64,000 nt of DNA from Effrenium voratum (GCA_963377175.1 CAUJNA010003744.1:209001-273000), one strand, 5' to 3'; shown: positions 21,039 through 32,591, counted from the stretch's first letter. Numbers and translations: made by a program. Notes: generated from the sequence alone by a model not told the origin.

Positions 21039-21369
21039 GATATCTTTTGACACTCTGTTGGAAGCCGTACTCGTTTGGAAGGACTCCCTCCAAAAGCCCA
21101 CGCTTAAAGTCGGTTTCTTTTCCGGATCCCAACAAGCGTGCCGGTTCTTGGCCAACCCGACATACGTCGCTGGACTTTTTTTCCTCGAGGGCGGTTTCAA
21201 TCAGAAGCCAACTCGTTTTGGAAGGCAGTGTTTCCACTCAAACCTCCCGCGGACATCTCTCGTTGGGCCGGTTGTTTTTACCAGCGGCGGAAGAAAAATC
21301 TTCCGCCACGTGCCGGCCGGCGTGCATTGCGACTCTGAACTCCCGGAGCCTCAAGTGGACGATGTGTGA
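21039..21369 (+). CDS. Terminal exon of the three-exon fragment
   Basis: The frame runs 330 bases to TGA (21367-21369): ISFDTLLEAVLVWKDSLQKP, then TLKVGFFSGSQQACRFLA, ending FRHVPAGVHCDSELPEPQVD plus DV. An AAG/CAG acceptor is also present at 21284, so a further intron could split it. There is no recognisable domain; a hydrophobic helix (LLEAVLVW) and an acidic tail are visible. Confidence 0.45.
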
Positions 21370-22250
21370 CACGTGGCTTCCCTTTTGGAGACCCGGACCA
21401 GTGCCCTTTGTGCTTGCTTCGTGCTGGGGTCTCTTTTCGCAGTCAACTGCCCAAATGCCCCCGCCCAAAAAGATATATAAATGGCACACAAACATGCAAT
21501 CAATAAACACATATATACATCAACAAATAAGTATGTAACATAAACAGAAACAATACTACAACAAACAACACAAACACTCTGGGCAAAACCCATGACACCC
21601 ACAGGTGGACCTGTGCCACGCCAGGCAGATAGCTTGGACTACGCGCAGGAAGCCGAAGTATGGCTTGCGCTGACCCGGCGTAGGCAAGGGGTGGAGCGCG
21701 GAGCGCGGAGCGCGGAGCGCGGATGGGCAGAATGGGCGGCGCAGGTGACTCCTTTAAAGATTCACATGCTGTGGAGAACTTTAAATGGGCCCAGAAGCCC
21801 TTGTTGGACATGGCTGCGGATTCATGTCCACCAGCCATGAAGAAATACCTTGTTTGGGGGAACCTTGTTTGCTGTAACACCCTTTCACTTCCAGCCCTTG
21901 CCATGATTCAGGGGCGGGGGAACCTCCCCGAGCTCTACTCTTGAAAGGTTCTGAGCTAAGAACCTTTCCTCAAATTCAAAGAAGCTGTTTAAACAGAGTG
22001 AGCAACAATCAGTTAGCACATGAACCCCTTGTGGTTCCATTTCCTGGTTGAAGTCTCCAATTGTCTAAGCGTACATATTGTTACCCTGTCCGCAAACCTG
22101 GAATTCACCAGATGCTTCCTTCTAAAAGAAAACCACATCTGCCCCGACACGTCGGGTTCCATGGCCAAAACTGGACAGGGGCGGGTGCTTAGTGGTTTAG
22201 CTCCATGCCTCACACGGCCCTGGCGAACCAACCTGCCGTTTTCTCGCCAG
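21370..22250. other. Non-coding stretch
   Basis: Holds a short GGAGCGC tandem (about 21693-21722) and A-rich sequence at 21470-21580. No gene is called. Confidence 0.45.
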
Positions 22251-22320
22251 GAACCGGAAGCGGAACACCACCTGGACCTGGCCCTCCACGCTGCCTTTCG
22301 CAGCCTTTCGGCCCCAAAAA
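22251..22320 (+). CDS. Candidate amphipathic exon
   Basis: The acceptor TGCCGTTTTCTCGCCAG precedes EPEAEHHLDLALHAAFRSLS plus APK. The acceptor is good and the helix amphipathic. The donor is obscured by a G run at 22321-22329. Confidence 0.4.
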
Positions 22321-22829
22321 GGGGGGGGGTTGGTTGGCAACGACGTCGGGGGGCGGGCTGGGTATGATGGGCGCTGCACCTTGTTTTGGTTGCGTTGTGT
22401 GTTTTCGTTTGGAGATTTGGGATTGAGTGTGCCACCACCTTCATTAGGTTACTTTTTGTTGGTTGGACTCTAAGTGGTCCATGGCTGGGGGGGGGGGACT
22501 GGGGTGATTCGTTATCGCGGTTGTGGAAGCCGTCTTGGGCCGGTTTAGGATCAAGAGTTTTGCTTGAAGCTTTAGGTGGTGAAGCTGGGTTCGACTTTTC
22601 TTGCCCAGGGGCATAGTAGCAAAGAGCGCGGTGCCCTTTTTCCGGGCCCCTTTCGATTTTGTTCTTGGGTGCGGAACCAACAAGTCCCAAGCTTTTGAGC
22701 TGATGCCTGCGCGAAGCCCTACAAACAATCCGATTCATGGAGAATACTGTTCTGTTTCAAGGGGACTCAAACGGAAGGGCCAGCGGTTCACCGCGCAGTT
22801 CCCTTGGGGTGCGTCCCAAAGAATTCCAG

Positions 22830-22929
22830 GCGGATGCGGTGGAGCGGCGCACCAGCGTGGCCCTTGCGCTGCAGCGAGGCACTCAGCTTTCCCAAGGCGC
22901 TGCACCGCAGTTGAAAGACCCAGCTGGCT
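22830..22929 (+). CDS. Exon before family-A introner candidate
   Basis: The acceptor AAAGAATTCCAG precedes ADAVERRTSVALALQRGTQL and then SQGAAPQLKDPAG, ending in phase 1 at GGCT|GTGGGTC. Splicing out 22930-23045 joins it to SRNSAEAKGSVNG in frame. The charged, helical character favours a real exon; protein unknown. Confidence 0.5.
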
Positions 22930-23043
22930 GTGGGTCAAAACCCAAATCGGTTAGCCCCCAGTGAACATCAACCAATCCCCACTAAAATAGACCAACATGG
23001 GTGCACCTACCCAAAATGGTACCATTGGTGTTGACCCACGTCC
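22926..23043. mobile_element. Family A element (copy 7), TSD AGCT, acts as intron
   Basis: A 118-bp element with ends GGCTGTGGGTCAAAA and GTTGACCCACGTCC, flanked by AGCT (22922-22925 and 23044-23047). Its interior is the reverse complement of copies 5, 8 and 9 (CCCAGTGAACATC, TGGGTGCACCTACC, CAAAATGGTACCATTGG). The acceptor AG falls in the right target duplication. Confidence 0.85.
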
Positions 23044-23045
23044 AG

Positions 23046-23080
23046 CTAGGAACAGCGCGGAAGCCAAAGGATCTGTGAAT
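23046..23080 (+). CDS. Exon after family-A introner candidate
   Basis: It continues the frame of 22830-22929 with SRNSAEAKG and stays open for about 10 more codons to TAA at 23109-23111. The exact 3' border is unknown; GA at 23071 is a possible non-canonical donor of the kind known in dinoflagellates. Confidence 0.3.
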
Positions 23081-23930
23081 GGGATTCTGTTTCATGGATC
23101 TAGTTTGTAAAACTTGTGGATCTGGGTTCCCCAACGTGTTTGGCTGGCTGTTTTTCTCCGAGCTTCACCCATGCTGATTTTGTATGTTTGTGTGTTGATG
23201 GTGTGGCCCTTGTTCCAATGGATTTATCTTTGTTCTGGACCCCATTTGTTTTTTCAGGGTACCCTTTTTTCTCGGTTTAGAGCCAAACCGAAAAGAGCAC
23301 CAAAAGGAGCACCACCACTTTGGGGTGCCCCTAATCCAACGACATACCTGCATCTTTCCCTGCCCGGGCTGTGGAGCAGGTTGGTGCTGATATCAGGTCC
23401 TGGTGCCCGTTGCCAGGGTTGCTGCTCTGTGTTTGTTTGAACAGCTTCCTTTTTGATGTGCCAAGAAACACGAGGGGCTGGGGTGCTTGAAATCTAGGGT
23501 AGGAGAGGCGTGCAAGAAATCAAGCCTCATCGGCTGAGAGGTTGGCTCGAGCCAATGGAGTGTGTTTGTCTCTGCCATGCTAGGATGTCCAAGCGGAGCC
23601 AAACGAGCTCCTTGTTTTGGAATGGAGAATAACCACGTGTCTATTGGTCCAAGGCATACTTGCCCGGCGTCTGGGCTACAAACATTTCTGCCAATCATGC
23701 ACCTGTATCAGCCATTCACCATGGAACCAGGAGTGACTCACTCTGCTGGTGCTCACTGACGATCTCAAGCCAGACTTCCATCCCTGTTCCAGCTCCGGGA
23801 GGCTTTCAGCCCGCCACGTTGATCCAGCTTGAGACAAACCTGTGACCACGTGCAACATGTACGGCTTAACGGAATCCCGCGAGATTTGGGCGATGGTCTG
23901 CCGCACGCATAGACAAATGTCAAGTTTGAG
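23081..23930. other. Non-coding stretch
   Basis: Nothing supportable as a gene; no clear repeats. Confidence 0.4.
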
Positions 23931-26450
23931 TTGCTGCGCAGAAGCTGTGTTAGATGGCGTCATGAGGACTGCCGTGCTGCCTTGACTTGAGCCAGGCACA
24001 GAGCCCTTGGACCCATCCAGCTTGGCTGTGCTGAGAGCTTCGTGTCAAGCTTCAGCTTCGTATTGTTGCTCCTGTTGGCATACCTTCTGAGCACTGGCAG
24101 CGAACTTAATCCGGCTTGGGCGCGCTCAATTCAGCATTCGTCTTGGAGCTGGCTGCACCTAAAGGTAGTTTGCAAGAGGTTGTACGTTGGGTAAGCTTTG
24201 GCGTGTGTTGGGATTCAATGCTGCAGTCTTGGTCTAGCTGTCTAGCTTTCGCATCAGCGGGCTTCGCATCTAGGTAGCTCACACGGAGTTTGCGTAGGAA
24301 AGCTTCGTAGTAGAACCAGGCCAGGCGCTGCTCAGCCGGTTTGCAGTGCTGCCATCAGCAACGTGTGTTAAAAGCCAGCTGCAAGCTTTGTGGAGCCAGC
24401 CAGCCAAGGACACCCAGTGCTGACCTGCGCGTGTCACGCTTCTTGAACTTGCATTGCTGCGCAGCACCTGCAGCACCGATTCTTCCCAGGCCTTATGCCT
24501 GCACGGCTGAGTGACGCAGTCTTGGTCGAGCCTTTGTAGAGGCTGGCTGCTCTTCAGGGCGGCTCGCCGGCCGCGTTTTGGAACAACCAGAGCGGCTTGT
24601 TCGTCACGGCGCTCGGATGGCATGCCGCGGGGCTTTTAGCTAAGCGCCCCTCCCAGTGCCAGCAGTCTGAAGTCTGAAGCCGCTGTGCCTTCAGGGCCAT
24701 CTGCCTTGATACAGCTTGCTTGGAGCATCCGATCCGGGGCCGTATTCGTGAGGAACCCGTTTTGACCTTCGTTGCAATGGAGGCCGGGAAAGGGTCTGGC
24801 GAAGAGGCTTCGTCACGCTCGCGAAAGGGCGCCTTGCGTACGCTCCATGCCACCTTCTTTTTGTCCTCGCATATCAAGAAGCGAACGCACGCTTGTAGAC
24901 AATACTCCTATGCCAGGACAGGCGGTTGCTATAGCGCAGGCTACATTTGCAGCCAAAGGAGCCCCGCATGTTCTGCGAAAGTAACTTGATGCGGGAGTAC
25001 TCCCGCGCAACGACGTGGAACAATGCTCATGTTTCGATTTTCGGTCAGCTCTGGGAAGAGGAGCCGGGCTGGGTAGCCGGCGCCTTTCTACGAGTTAGGC
25101 CACGTGCGCGCAATTCCAGCAATTGCCCCCGGAGCTTTGCCTAACGGTTCTGCAGAGCCCTTCTCCTACTTGCTTTGCTTGCGCCGCAGCCGGATGAGCG
25201 CAGAGCCCTCTCAAGGACCGTCTTTTTCTCGACAGGTTGCGTGGTGTCCAGCGCAAGCCCCGCTCCCTTTTCTGTCTTATATTTTCTGCCCCGAGTAGCG
25301 TTAGATGGCATCATGAGGAGAGACGCGCTGGGCTCAACCGCCTTTGTGCCCAAAACCTTCAACTTCAGACCGCCGCTGTGTTTGGCGGTGCTTGGGCTAC
25401 AGTACTGCTGACCTGCGCGCGCGCTCACACATTTTGAGTTGGACGTCTTTCCTTGCAGCGCCGGCAGCCACTGCTTGCACCTTCAAGGCTGCGGCGCGTG
25501 TTGGGATTCAATTGCATGACGCAGTCTCGGTCTTCATTTGCTTCAATGACTTGCTGCGCCGCCTGGTAGTTTGTAAGGCTGTAAGGCTTGAACTAGGACA
25601 ATTACGGCTCGAGTTGACGGCGCGCTGCTCGGCTGGAGTCCTTTGCAATGTCTCTGCCTTCACCAAGTGATGTTGAAGCAAACTGACCTGGCTGGTAGGT
25701 CGTTGTGAATTTCCCAGCTGCGCGAGCTGCAAGCCAAGCTCTGTGGAGCCTGTCAGCCAATCAGCTATCAAGGCTGAGACTCATCGCAGCACTCGCGCAT
25801 CTCAGCATGCCTGCAAGTCCTTCCACCGCTCTTTGCCTTGATGTAGGCTGCTTGGATTGAGGCTTGTGCTGGATGGCATCATGAGCGCTTGGTTCCTTGA
25901 CTTGATCAAAGCACGGAGCCGTTTGGAGCAACCAGTGCCAGCTTGGCTGTGCCCGACACTTTGCGGCAAGCTTCAGCTGCAGACTCGCCGTGCTGCTGAC
26001 ACCTTTTGAGTTGGAAGTCTTTCCTGACAGCACCGGCAGCCACTGCTTGCACCTTCAAGGTTACAGCGTGTGTTGGGATTCAATTGCATAACGCGGTCTC
26101 GGTCTTCATTTGCTTCAATGACTTGCTGCGCCGCCAGGTAGTTTGTAAGGCTTGAACTAGGAGAACTACAGTTCATCAGAAAGCTGACCGGCAGCTCGAA
26201 TTGACGGGGCGCTCCTCCGCTGGAGTGTTTTGAATGTCTCTGCCTTCAGGTGGTGAAGCCACTCGAACGAAGCTGCGCCCTGCAGTTGAGGCGTGACTTT
26301 GAGTCGAGGCTTTGTGGAGCTGCGCGTGTCGCAAACCAGACTATGGCGACCCGCTCGGCAACAAGTGGCGTTGCTTGCTCCCGAATCCGGTTCGTGCATG
26401 CTACCTTTGGCGAAAACAGACTTGAGCGCAGCGCATGGCACAAGGTTGTG
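23931..26450. repeat. Diverged ~570-bp tandem repeat region
   Basis: Shared blocks recur: TTAGATGGCRTCATGAGGA at 23949 and 25302 (GGATGGCATCATGAG at 25869), TTTTGAGTTGGAMGTCTTTC at 25432 and 26004, and TGTTGGGATTCAA at about 24207, 25499 and 26071. The last two copies are 572 bp apart and about 80% alike; the first is more diverged and spaced by 1.3 kb. Open frames on both strands have no recognised domain. This may be an intergenic or intronic repeat, or decayed coding repeats. Confidence 0.75.
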
Positions 26451-27399
26451 TCAGGCTTTCAGATTGTCCAATCGCTTCTGCCTGTGTTGGGGACAGCTGG
26501 GTGGATGCATCCTCCGAGCCATCCGTCCCGTGATCAGATCAAGGGAGCCGAGCCGCCCATTGACCCATGCCTTCCTTGCTATGAATCTTAAATTTTAGGA
26601 ACCGCCTCCAAAATGTTAATTGGACAATGGGGATGGGACGACACCTGCTCCTTTCTCCTGGCTGGAGGTCTGGGAGAGAGAATGCCCATTGAATGATGTG
26701 CGGCCTTGTCCCTTGAATTTTTCGCGACGTGACGGATGAATCGGACACATCTCGGGGCTGCGGGCCTCCGCTTGCCCGTGGCCGACCGATTGGTCAAGCA
26801 CCGCCTATGAACTTTGGTGCCCGCCGGACCCCTAGATAAAATTGGCAGGAGCAACTTCCAGATCTTCAGCGGGCTTCCCTGTAATTTTCTGACTCCGAAA
26901 TGTGCCCAGCCGAGGTACGGTTTCCGCAGACCCAAGGCGCGGTCTCGGCTTCCGGGCGGCCAGGGGATCGTTGCCGGCTTGCCGCAGCCTTGTGTCCGTT
27001 TCGCTCACGGGCCTTAGGCTGCGCCATCTCGAAACATCAAGCATCAAGTCATGGGGCTTAGTTAGCAATGGGAGCCTGATTCTTCTCGCATTCTGCCTTC
27101 TCCAGAAGCTCTGTGTGTTGCCCATGTCCGGTTGCCCATGCCTACGGCCACGGCCAGAAACCCGCGTTTGCACCGACATCCTGATACGCCCTTCGCTCTA
27201 TCATTGGCCATATAAGGCACTTGGAGGCCAGCGCCGGCTTCAGGGTTTGGTTTCTGTCATTCGAGTCCCGGCTGAGTCGGTCTCTTTCTCCCGTTTGCCA
27301 TCGGGAGTCGTTGCACATTGATCCCTTGAGCCGGCCATGAGGCTTAAGAAGTTTCATTCCTTTCCTGCACTTCAAGGGGGTTGATGTAGCCCGCTGGAG

Positions 27400-27576
27400 A
27401 TGCCGCAAGCGGCTGCGAAGGTGCTGTGCGCGCAGATGCAGTTCCCTTTCAGCCTGCAAACGTGCCGTTGCCCGGGACACCTTTCGGACGCATCCTTCAC
27501 AGCCAGAGTGGAACCTTGGGTCAAACACAGTCCTGGATTATTGACTTTTTGTGTGATGGGCGATCCTTGCTTTTAG
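27400..27576 (+). CDS. Small hypothetical ORF or exon, 58 codons
   Basis: ATG at 27400 opens MPQAAAKVLCAQMQFPFSLQ, continues TCRCPGHLSDASFTARVEP and ends CVMGDPCF with TAG at 27574-27576. It follows a TAG acceptor-like site 10 bases upstream. Composition is protein-like with five Cys. The minus strand is also open here (Arg/Leu-rich, coiled-coil-like), so strand is not certain. Confidence 0.3.
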   Translation: MPQAAAKVLCAQMQFPFSLQTCRCPGHLSDASFTARVEPWVKHSPGLLTFCVMGDPCF

Positions 27577-28149
27577 GGTTTGAGGGGCCTGCTGGAGCAT
27601 CGGACAACTGTGCGAAAGGGATTGACCTCGCTAATTAGAGATACGGCAACCTTCACGTCCTTTTTCAGGTGTGCTCTGACGTCGACTTGGTTCAGTTCCT
27701 TCAGAACTGACGGAAACGTTCCAGGCTTCTGGAATCGCTTTTTGGGCTTGCAAGGCGAGTGCGGTTTCTGTGATTTGTGCGGCCGGGCATCTCTGCATGC
27801 GGTTTGGTGAAGCAAACCAGCAGTCCATGATCTATTTGGGAGGGACATGGGGGAGCTCACACAATTTCTCCACAACAATCAGGGGCTGACTACCTTGCCC
27901 TTTGGGGGGGAACCAGAAGTTTTCCCTTGTTTTATTTGTTGTATGGGCCCGCAGGATGTATGAAGACCTGCTTAAGACGCGGCTGATATTTGCATTGACG
28001 ATGGTCCTCAATCGAACAATTGGGAGCTATTGGGCAGCAGGACGCAAGGATCATAGATGTCACATGTCTTACAGTAGCAATTATACCAGTCTTACAAAAG
28101 CAAATCATGTACATAGCAATCTCCAGAATACCAGTACTAGCAATCATAC

Positions 28150-28228
28150 GAGTATTGCTTTTCCAAGTTCAAAGGCTTTGTGGCTTCTTAGTATTGCTTA
28201 TCCAAGTTCAATGGCGTGGCTTCTTTTT
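28150..28228. repeat. 39-bp tandem duplication
   Basis: Two near-identical copies of AGTATTGCTTTTCCAAGTTC...GTGGCTTCTT in direct orientation. Just upstream, AGCAAT-N-CCAGT motifs recur three times. Confidence 0.8.
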
Positions 28229-28243
28229 TGGGCACAGTTTGCT

Positions 28244-28346
28244 CCAGGGTTCCGTTTTTTGACTACCCCAAAGTCGACTGAAGAAGGGAAACGCCTGGGT
28301 TTAAGTCGACTTTTGGGGTAGTTTTGAAAAACACACGGAACCCTGG
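28244..28346. mobile_element. 103-bp near-palindromic element with TSD TTTGCT
   Basis: Left CCAGGGTTCCGTTTTTTGAC and right TTTTGAAAAACACACGGAACCCTGG are inverted. An inner pair (CTACCCCAAAGTCGAC with GTCGACTTTTGGGGTAG) extends the stem to about 40 bp around a ~22-base loop. The direct repeat TTTGCT (28238-28243 and 28347-28352) flanks it exactly. It lies 21 bp before an exon acceptor, so inside an intron. Confidence 0.9.
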
Positions 28347-28367
28347 TTTGCTCTTCTTCGCTTTCAG

Positions 28368-28472
28368 CAGATCAAAGGCGTGAGCGTTTCGGGGTCTCAG
28401 GTCCGGGGGGCTCCTGGTCCAAGCGGCGGCGCTGGGCGCCCAAAGGCGGCGGCCGGCACAGGCCAAGGCGGG
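28368..28472 (+). CDS. Candidate Gly/Ala/Pro-rich exon
   Basis: A strong pyrimidine acceptor (CTCTTCTTCGCTTTCAG) precedes QIKGVSVSGSQVRGAPGPSG and then GAGRPKAAAGTGQGG; the donor is GGG|GTAGTG and both ends are phase 0. It looks like a low-complexity linker of a larger protein. Function unknown. Confidence 0.45.
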
Positions 28473-31278
28473 GTAGTGGGGGCCGGGGGGGGGGGGGTGG
28501 CGGGGGGTGAGGTGGGCGTGTGTTTTCAGGGTGCCCGTTTTGGCCTCTGTGTTTTTTGAGGGAGACTGAGGGGAGCATCCTCTTGTAGGTTCCCGCACCA
28601 GACAGACCTTGCGGTTTCTAGAATACCAAACCTCAAGGTAGACACATTGGTCAAGAGTTCCCTTTGGCTTAAGCCAACCGGAGTTCACCCAGCTTGTCTT
28701 TTCCGGTCCATTTCGCCGCCAGAAAGCCGCGGGGATTCCACAGGCGCTGAACATCGCTTCTGGTCTTCTGGAGATTGCGGTGACGGTGCTGAGCTCAGGT
28801 GGTGGGTTTTTTGGTGGGATGGGGACCCCGTTCTTCGTTTGTTTTTATATAATGTGCCAAAGTAGCCGTTGGGATGGGAATCCCGCGAATCCCCTGGAGA
28901 CATGTCGAGACCACAAGAGATGGTGAGCTTGTTCAACTGTTCCTAGACTCGCTATCTGGCTCCGAGTTTGCAGCAAAAAACAGACACGCCATCCTCGAGC
29001 GTAGGACTATCTGGAGTTTGCGGCTCTCTTGGAGGTATTGGGGCGTTCAAAATCAACGCAAGAAGGTTATGATTCTTGGGGAATATCGTGAGACTCAATA
29101 TACTTCTGGTGCACATGTTGGGTAATGCGTGGCCTTTGCAATGCCAAGAGTCTGGCTCCACGTTCTTACTTCATTGCACGCGTGTGGCTCTAAGGCGCTG
29201 CTTGCTCCCATGCTTGTCACTCGTGGTCCCGCAGCGGCGGGTTGCGAAAGAAGATTAGAACCAGCAGTGCTGGACAAAGTGCTACTTCCAAACAGAAGTA
29301 GGTTACGCAAAATATGTTTACCGGTCGGGTGTCCACCAAAGGGTGCAGTTCCCTCTTATGGCACCAGTCGGTAGGTGGTTTATGCCAGAACTGATCGGGT
29401 TTCATCTTTCCCAACTGCTGCGAGGCGGATTTTGTCCGCTGCAAATCAACCCCAGGTTCAGCAGAACTCGGGGTTTCTCGAAAAGTCTGAGTCCAACCAC
29501 ATGTCACCCACTTGGACACCCCTCGGATTTGTTTTTTCCCGCCTTCCTCTGGGCCGGGATCCTAGGCGTCGACGCTGCTGGCCTTTGCAGCGAGCACAGA
29601 GGGATGGGCGAAAATGGCCAAGCGAAACCGCGGGGCGGTCCCCTTGGCCACAAACTGATCTCCGCCCTTACGCTTTACCACGCGGGTTTGGAGTAGCCAC
29701 GTGTAGTACCAGGTTTTGATGGTGACCATGGTGACGCAAATAAGCTTCGCTTTCCTTTCTTGGTTTCTCTTCAAAAGGCCCAACAACAACTCGGGCCCGG
29801 GCACTTCCCGATTCCCCGCGTCCTTCTTGGAGAAACATGGCGGAACATGTCCGCTCTCGCCGTGAGGTGTGCTACCTGTCCCGGTTTCACAGCCGGCGGG
29901 TGGCCCCAGCTTCCACTTGGTCCGAGTCTTTTTTGCCACGACAGGGTTGGCCCATAGGCCCATAGCCCATAGGCCCATAGGCTTGCGGTTTTTGATGCAA
30001 GAAACCCGTAGGGTTTGCCCATGGCTCCGAACAAACCCCTCGAAGATAATCAACCCGCAAGGGAGTTTCTTTTGGCTTGCCTTGATCAAGGACCACATGT
30101 CTGCCCTTGCTCGGGGGATTTTGGAGCAAGCCTGTGCTACCCTCTTGCCAATCTGGAAGTGGACAGGGCTTCCCCAAACGGAAAGTAGTCTGCCCAAACC
30201 CTCCTGTCAGCTTCCATGAGGCTTGGAGGGAGGAGTACAAGTTTGTCAGACGATGCCAGTAGTTCTGTCTGGGGGCCTCTGATTCATCTTGGTGCTTCTT
30301 CCATCTTTTGTTAAATTTTTGCAAAGGGCGCCGCCACGCGCCCCAGGCTGCACCTCATTTCGGCGGAGTTCGTGTTTGCCTACACAGCACGGGGACCTGG
30401 GGCACCTGTGGGGCCTGGGCGTTGTCACATTATTGAGCCGCTGACAAATCGAGGGAATGCGAACTGCAGCTTGGGCATTGACAGGCAGACACCTCTTTTG
30501 GCTTCTCCCACCAAGCGTTTTGGTGCTTAGCCAGTGGATGGGAGCGCGCTGAATGAGGCTCTTTTGGGCTTGTGGACTGCACCTTCACTGGCCAGTGAAA
30601 GGTTCTCCGAGTCACTGTTGTTCTATTGAAACCGGGGAGCCCAGTTGTCCACTTTTTTTGGGAACAATCTCATATTTCCCTTGGCTCGTCTGCAGAGATC
30701 CTCCTCAGGCGCTTCTTTCATGGTGGCTTGTTTTTAGTTCCCGGAGGTTTGCCTTTCTGGAAATCCCAGTTGTTCGGTGCCCTTTTTGTTTGCCAAATGG
30801 TCCTGGCCCCCAATAAGAAATGGTTACCTTCTAGGGTCACTAGCTGCAGGGGACTAGAAGTTGGTCCAGGTGGCTTGCAGAGACTTAGTCTTTTGCCAAT
30901 GTGTGGGGTGTCCGAAGTTTGGAAACGTACCGCCACCTCGGCCACCTTTCGGGGTCGGATGCCTCCCATACAGCATGTTCTGGCCATTTTATTCTATGTT
31001 CGATTGGGGGTCAGGGTAAGGCCTGCATAAATCTTCATACCAGCTCCGCTGCTCAGGTTTCAATTTTGTTGCCTGGCATCAAGCTGGTTTAGAGACCCTT
31101 TGAAGGGACACCAGGAAGTTGGCGGGAGATCCCCTCAAGAAAACTATTAAATCAGTTGATCAGCATTCTACAACCATTGAGTCAAACTTGTGGACCCCTT
31201 CAAGCCCGGCTTGATGTAGCAAAGCATGCAACGGGGCGAAACAAGACTTGGTAGGCTCTCGGCTTATAAACATGACAT
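28473..31278. other. Non-coding stretch
   Basis: Contains a short GCCCATAG tandem at 29949-29982 and G runs. Many overlapping open frames exist, but none has both good splice signals and protein-like content. Confidence 0.4.
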
Positions 31279-31402
31279 GGCTGCGGGTCAACACCAATGG
31301 TACCATTTTGGGGCAGGTGCACCACACATTTTAGAACCTATTTTAGTGGTTGGATTGGGATGTTCACTGGGGGCTAACCGATTTGGATTTTGACCCGTGG
31401 CC
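31279..31402. mobile_element. Family A element (copy 8)
   Basis: A 124-bp element with ends GGCTGCGGGTCAACA and GATTTTGACCCGTGGCC. The interior has AATGGTACCATTTTGGGG, GGTGCACCACACATTTTAG and GGGATGTTCACTGGGGG, as in copies 5, 7 and 9. No matching target duplication (ACAT/TCGG). A coding exon begins 7 bp after its right end. Confidence 0.75.
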
Positions 31403-31408
31403 TCGGAG

Positions 31409-31537
31409 CCCTTCAAACTGCTGCTTCTTCCACTCGCGAAGCCAAGTTGCTCCTTCAGGACGGCGCTACGGTGATCTGGCCCGCAGATTTCCAGCTGTCC
31501 CTCGGGCCTTGCCCGGGGCTCAGGGGCTCAGGACGTC
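31409..31537 (+). CDS. Exon immediately after family-A element
   Basis: After acceptor CCTCGGAG the frame reads LQTAASSTREAKLLLQDGAT and then VIWPADFQLSLGPCPGLRG, ending near GACGTC|GTCTGT. The charged helix followed by a strand looks genuine. The upstream exon was not identified, so the element cannot be tested here for clean splicing. Confidence 0.5.
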
Positions 31538-32506
31538 GTCTGTGTCAAAACAGCAAAATCCGGACCCGCAAAGCGTTTTGTCTTTTTCTTCCTCTTGGGT
31601 GATTCCTTTTGAAGCCCCACAAAAGGGTATCCTCAAAAAAGGCGCAAGCCCATGGTTGTCTCGATCTTCGCGGTCTGAACTTGGATCTGAACAAAAACGC
31701 ATGTTCAGGGTAGAGTTGGCCGAAACATAGGTGGCCTTCTTAGGTCAGCTTCGTTGAACATGGTTGAACATAGTTGGATTCCAGTCTGGGTCCAGCCACT
31801 TGCTGGACGCCTTCCCTACTTGGCGGCGTACGGGCGTAAAGGTCTTGACTCATGGCCCGCGCGTGCCCGCGGCGTGTTTGTTTGTCGCTCAATTCTTGCG
31901 GCGGCGTTTCCCGAGAAGCTGCTTTTCTTACGGGAAAAAATCCAATCTTCGAGGTCCGGCGCCCTCGGATCGTTGGGGCGCCCGCCTGGTAGTGCCGGTT
32001 CTTTTCTTAAAGGACACCTATCAACCAAACCAATCCTCAACCAACCCTCAACCAAACCAGCCCTCAAGCTAGCCCGCCCTAACCGCAGGAGCACTAAGCC
32101 CCACCCCAGAACCTAAACATAGGGCTCGATGTGTTCCTTTGGTGATGAAAGCTCACACCTTTTCATGCCGATTCGAAGTGATCTGATGCCAAGATCTGGG
32201 AGCCCTGCCGTCTGGCTGAATGAACCCCTTGGCAATGGGAAAGAAGTTCTCTAGGAGGGATGAAGGGTATGGACCCCTACAGACCCCTGAAGTGCGGGAG
32301 CAGAACGCGGGGACTGCCATTTGCTGCGCAAAGACTCTTGCTAGAAGGCTGTGGAAATGACCCTTTGCTTTGTTTCTTGTCTGAAACGGGTGGACGATTC
32401 GTTCCCGTATTCACGCTTTCAGAATGTGGCGTGCCCGAAGATCGTCTTGATTGTTTGGGAAGGGATACCCAGCCAGTCTTAGGTCACGTATCCCGCAATT
32501 GGTAAT
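31538..32506. other. Weak coding signal only
   Basis: An open stretch at about 31850-31985 (VCRSILAAAFPEKLLFLREK) is protein-like but its splice borders are unclear. 32030-32100 is a degenerate AACCAACCCTCA tract resembling the foldback arms. Confidence 0.3.
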
Positions 32507-32591
32507 TTTAGGTTGGTGGTTTGGGATTTGAACCCGTTCTTGTAGAAGGTAAAGGGGAAACCACCTAACCCAACCACTAATCCAAACCACT
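32507..32591. mobile_element. Family F inverted-repeat element
   Basis: TTTAGGTTGGTGGTTTGGG on the left pairs with CCTAACCCAACCACTAATCC and CAAACCACTTAG on the right. The inner GGATTTGAACCC matches the 18.95 kb copy. Confidence 0.5.
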
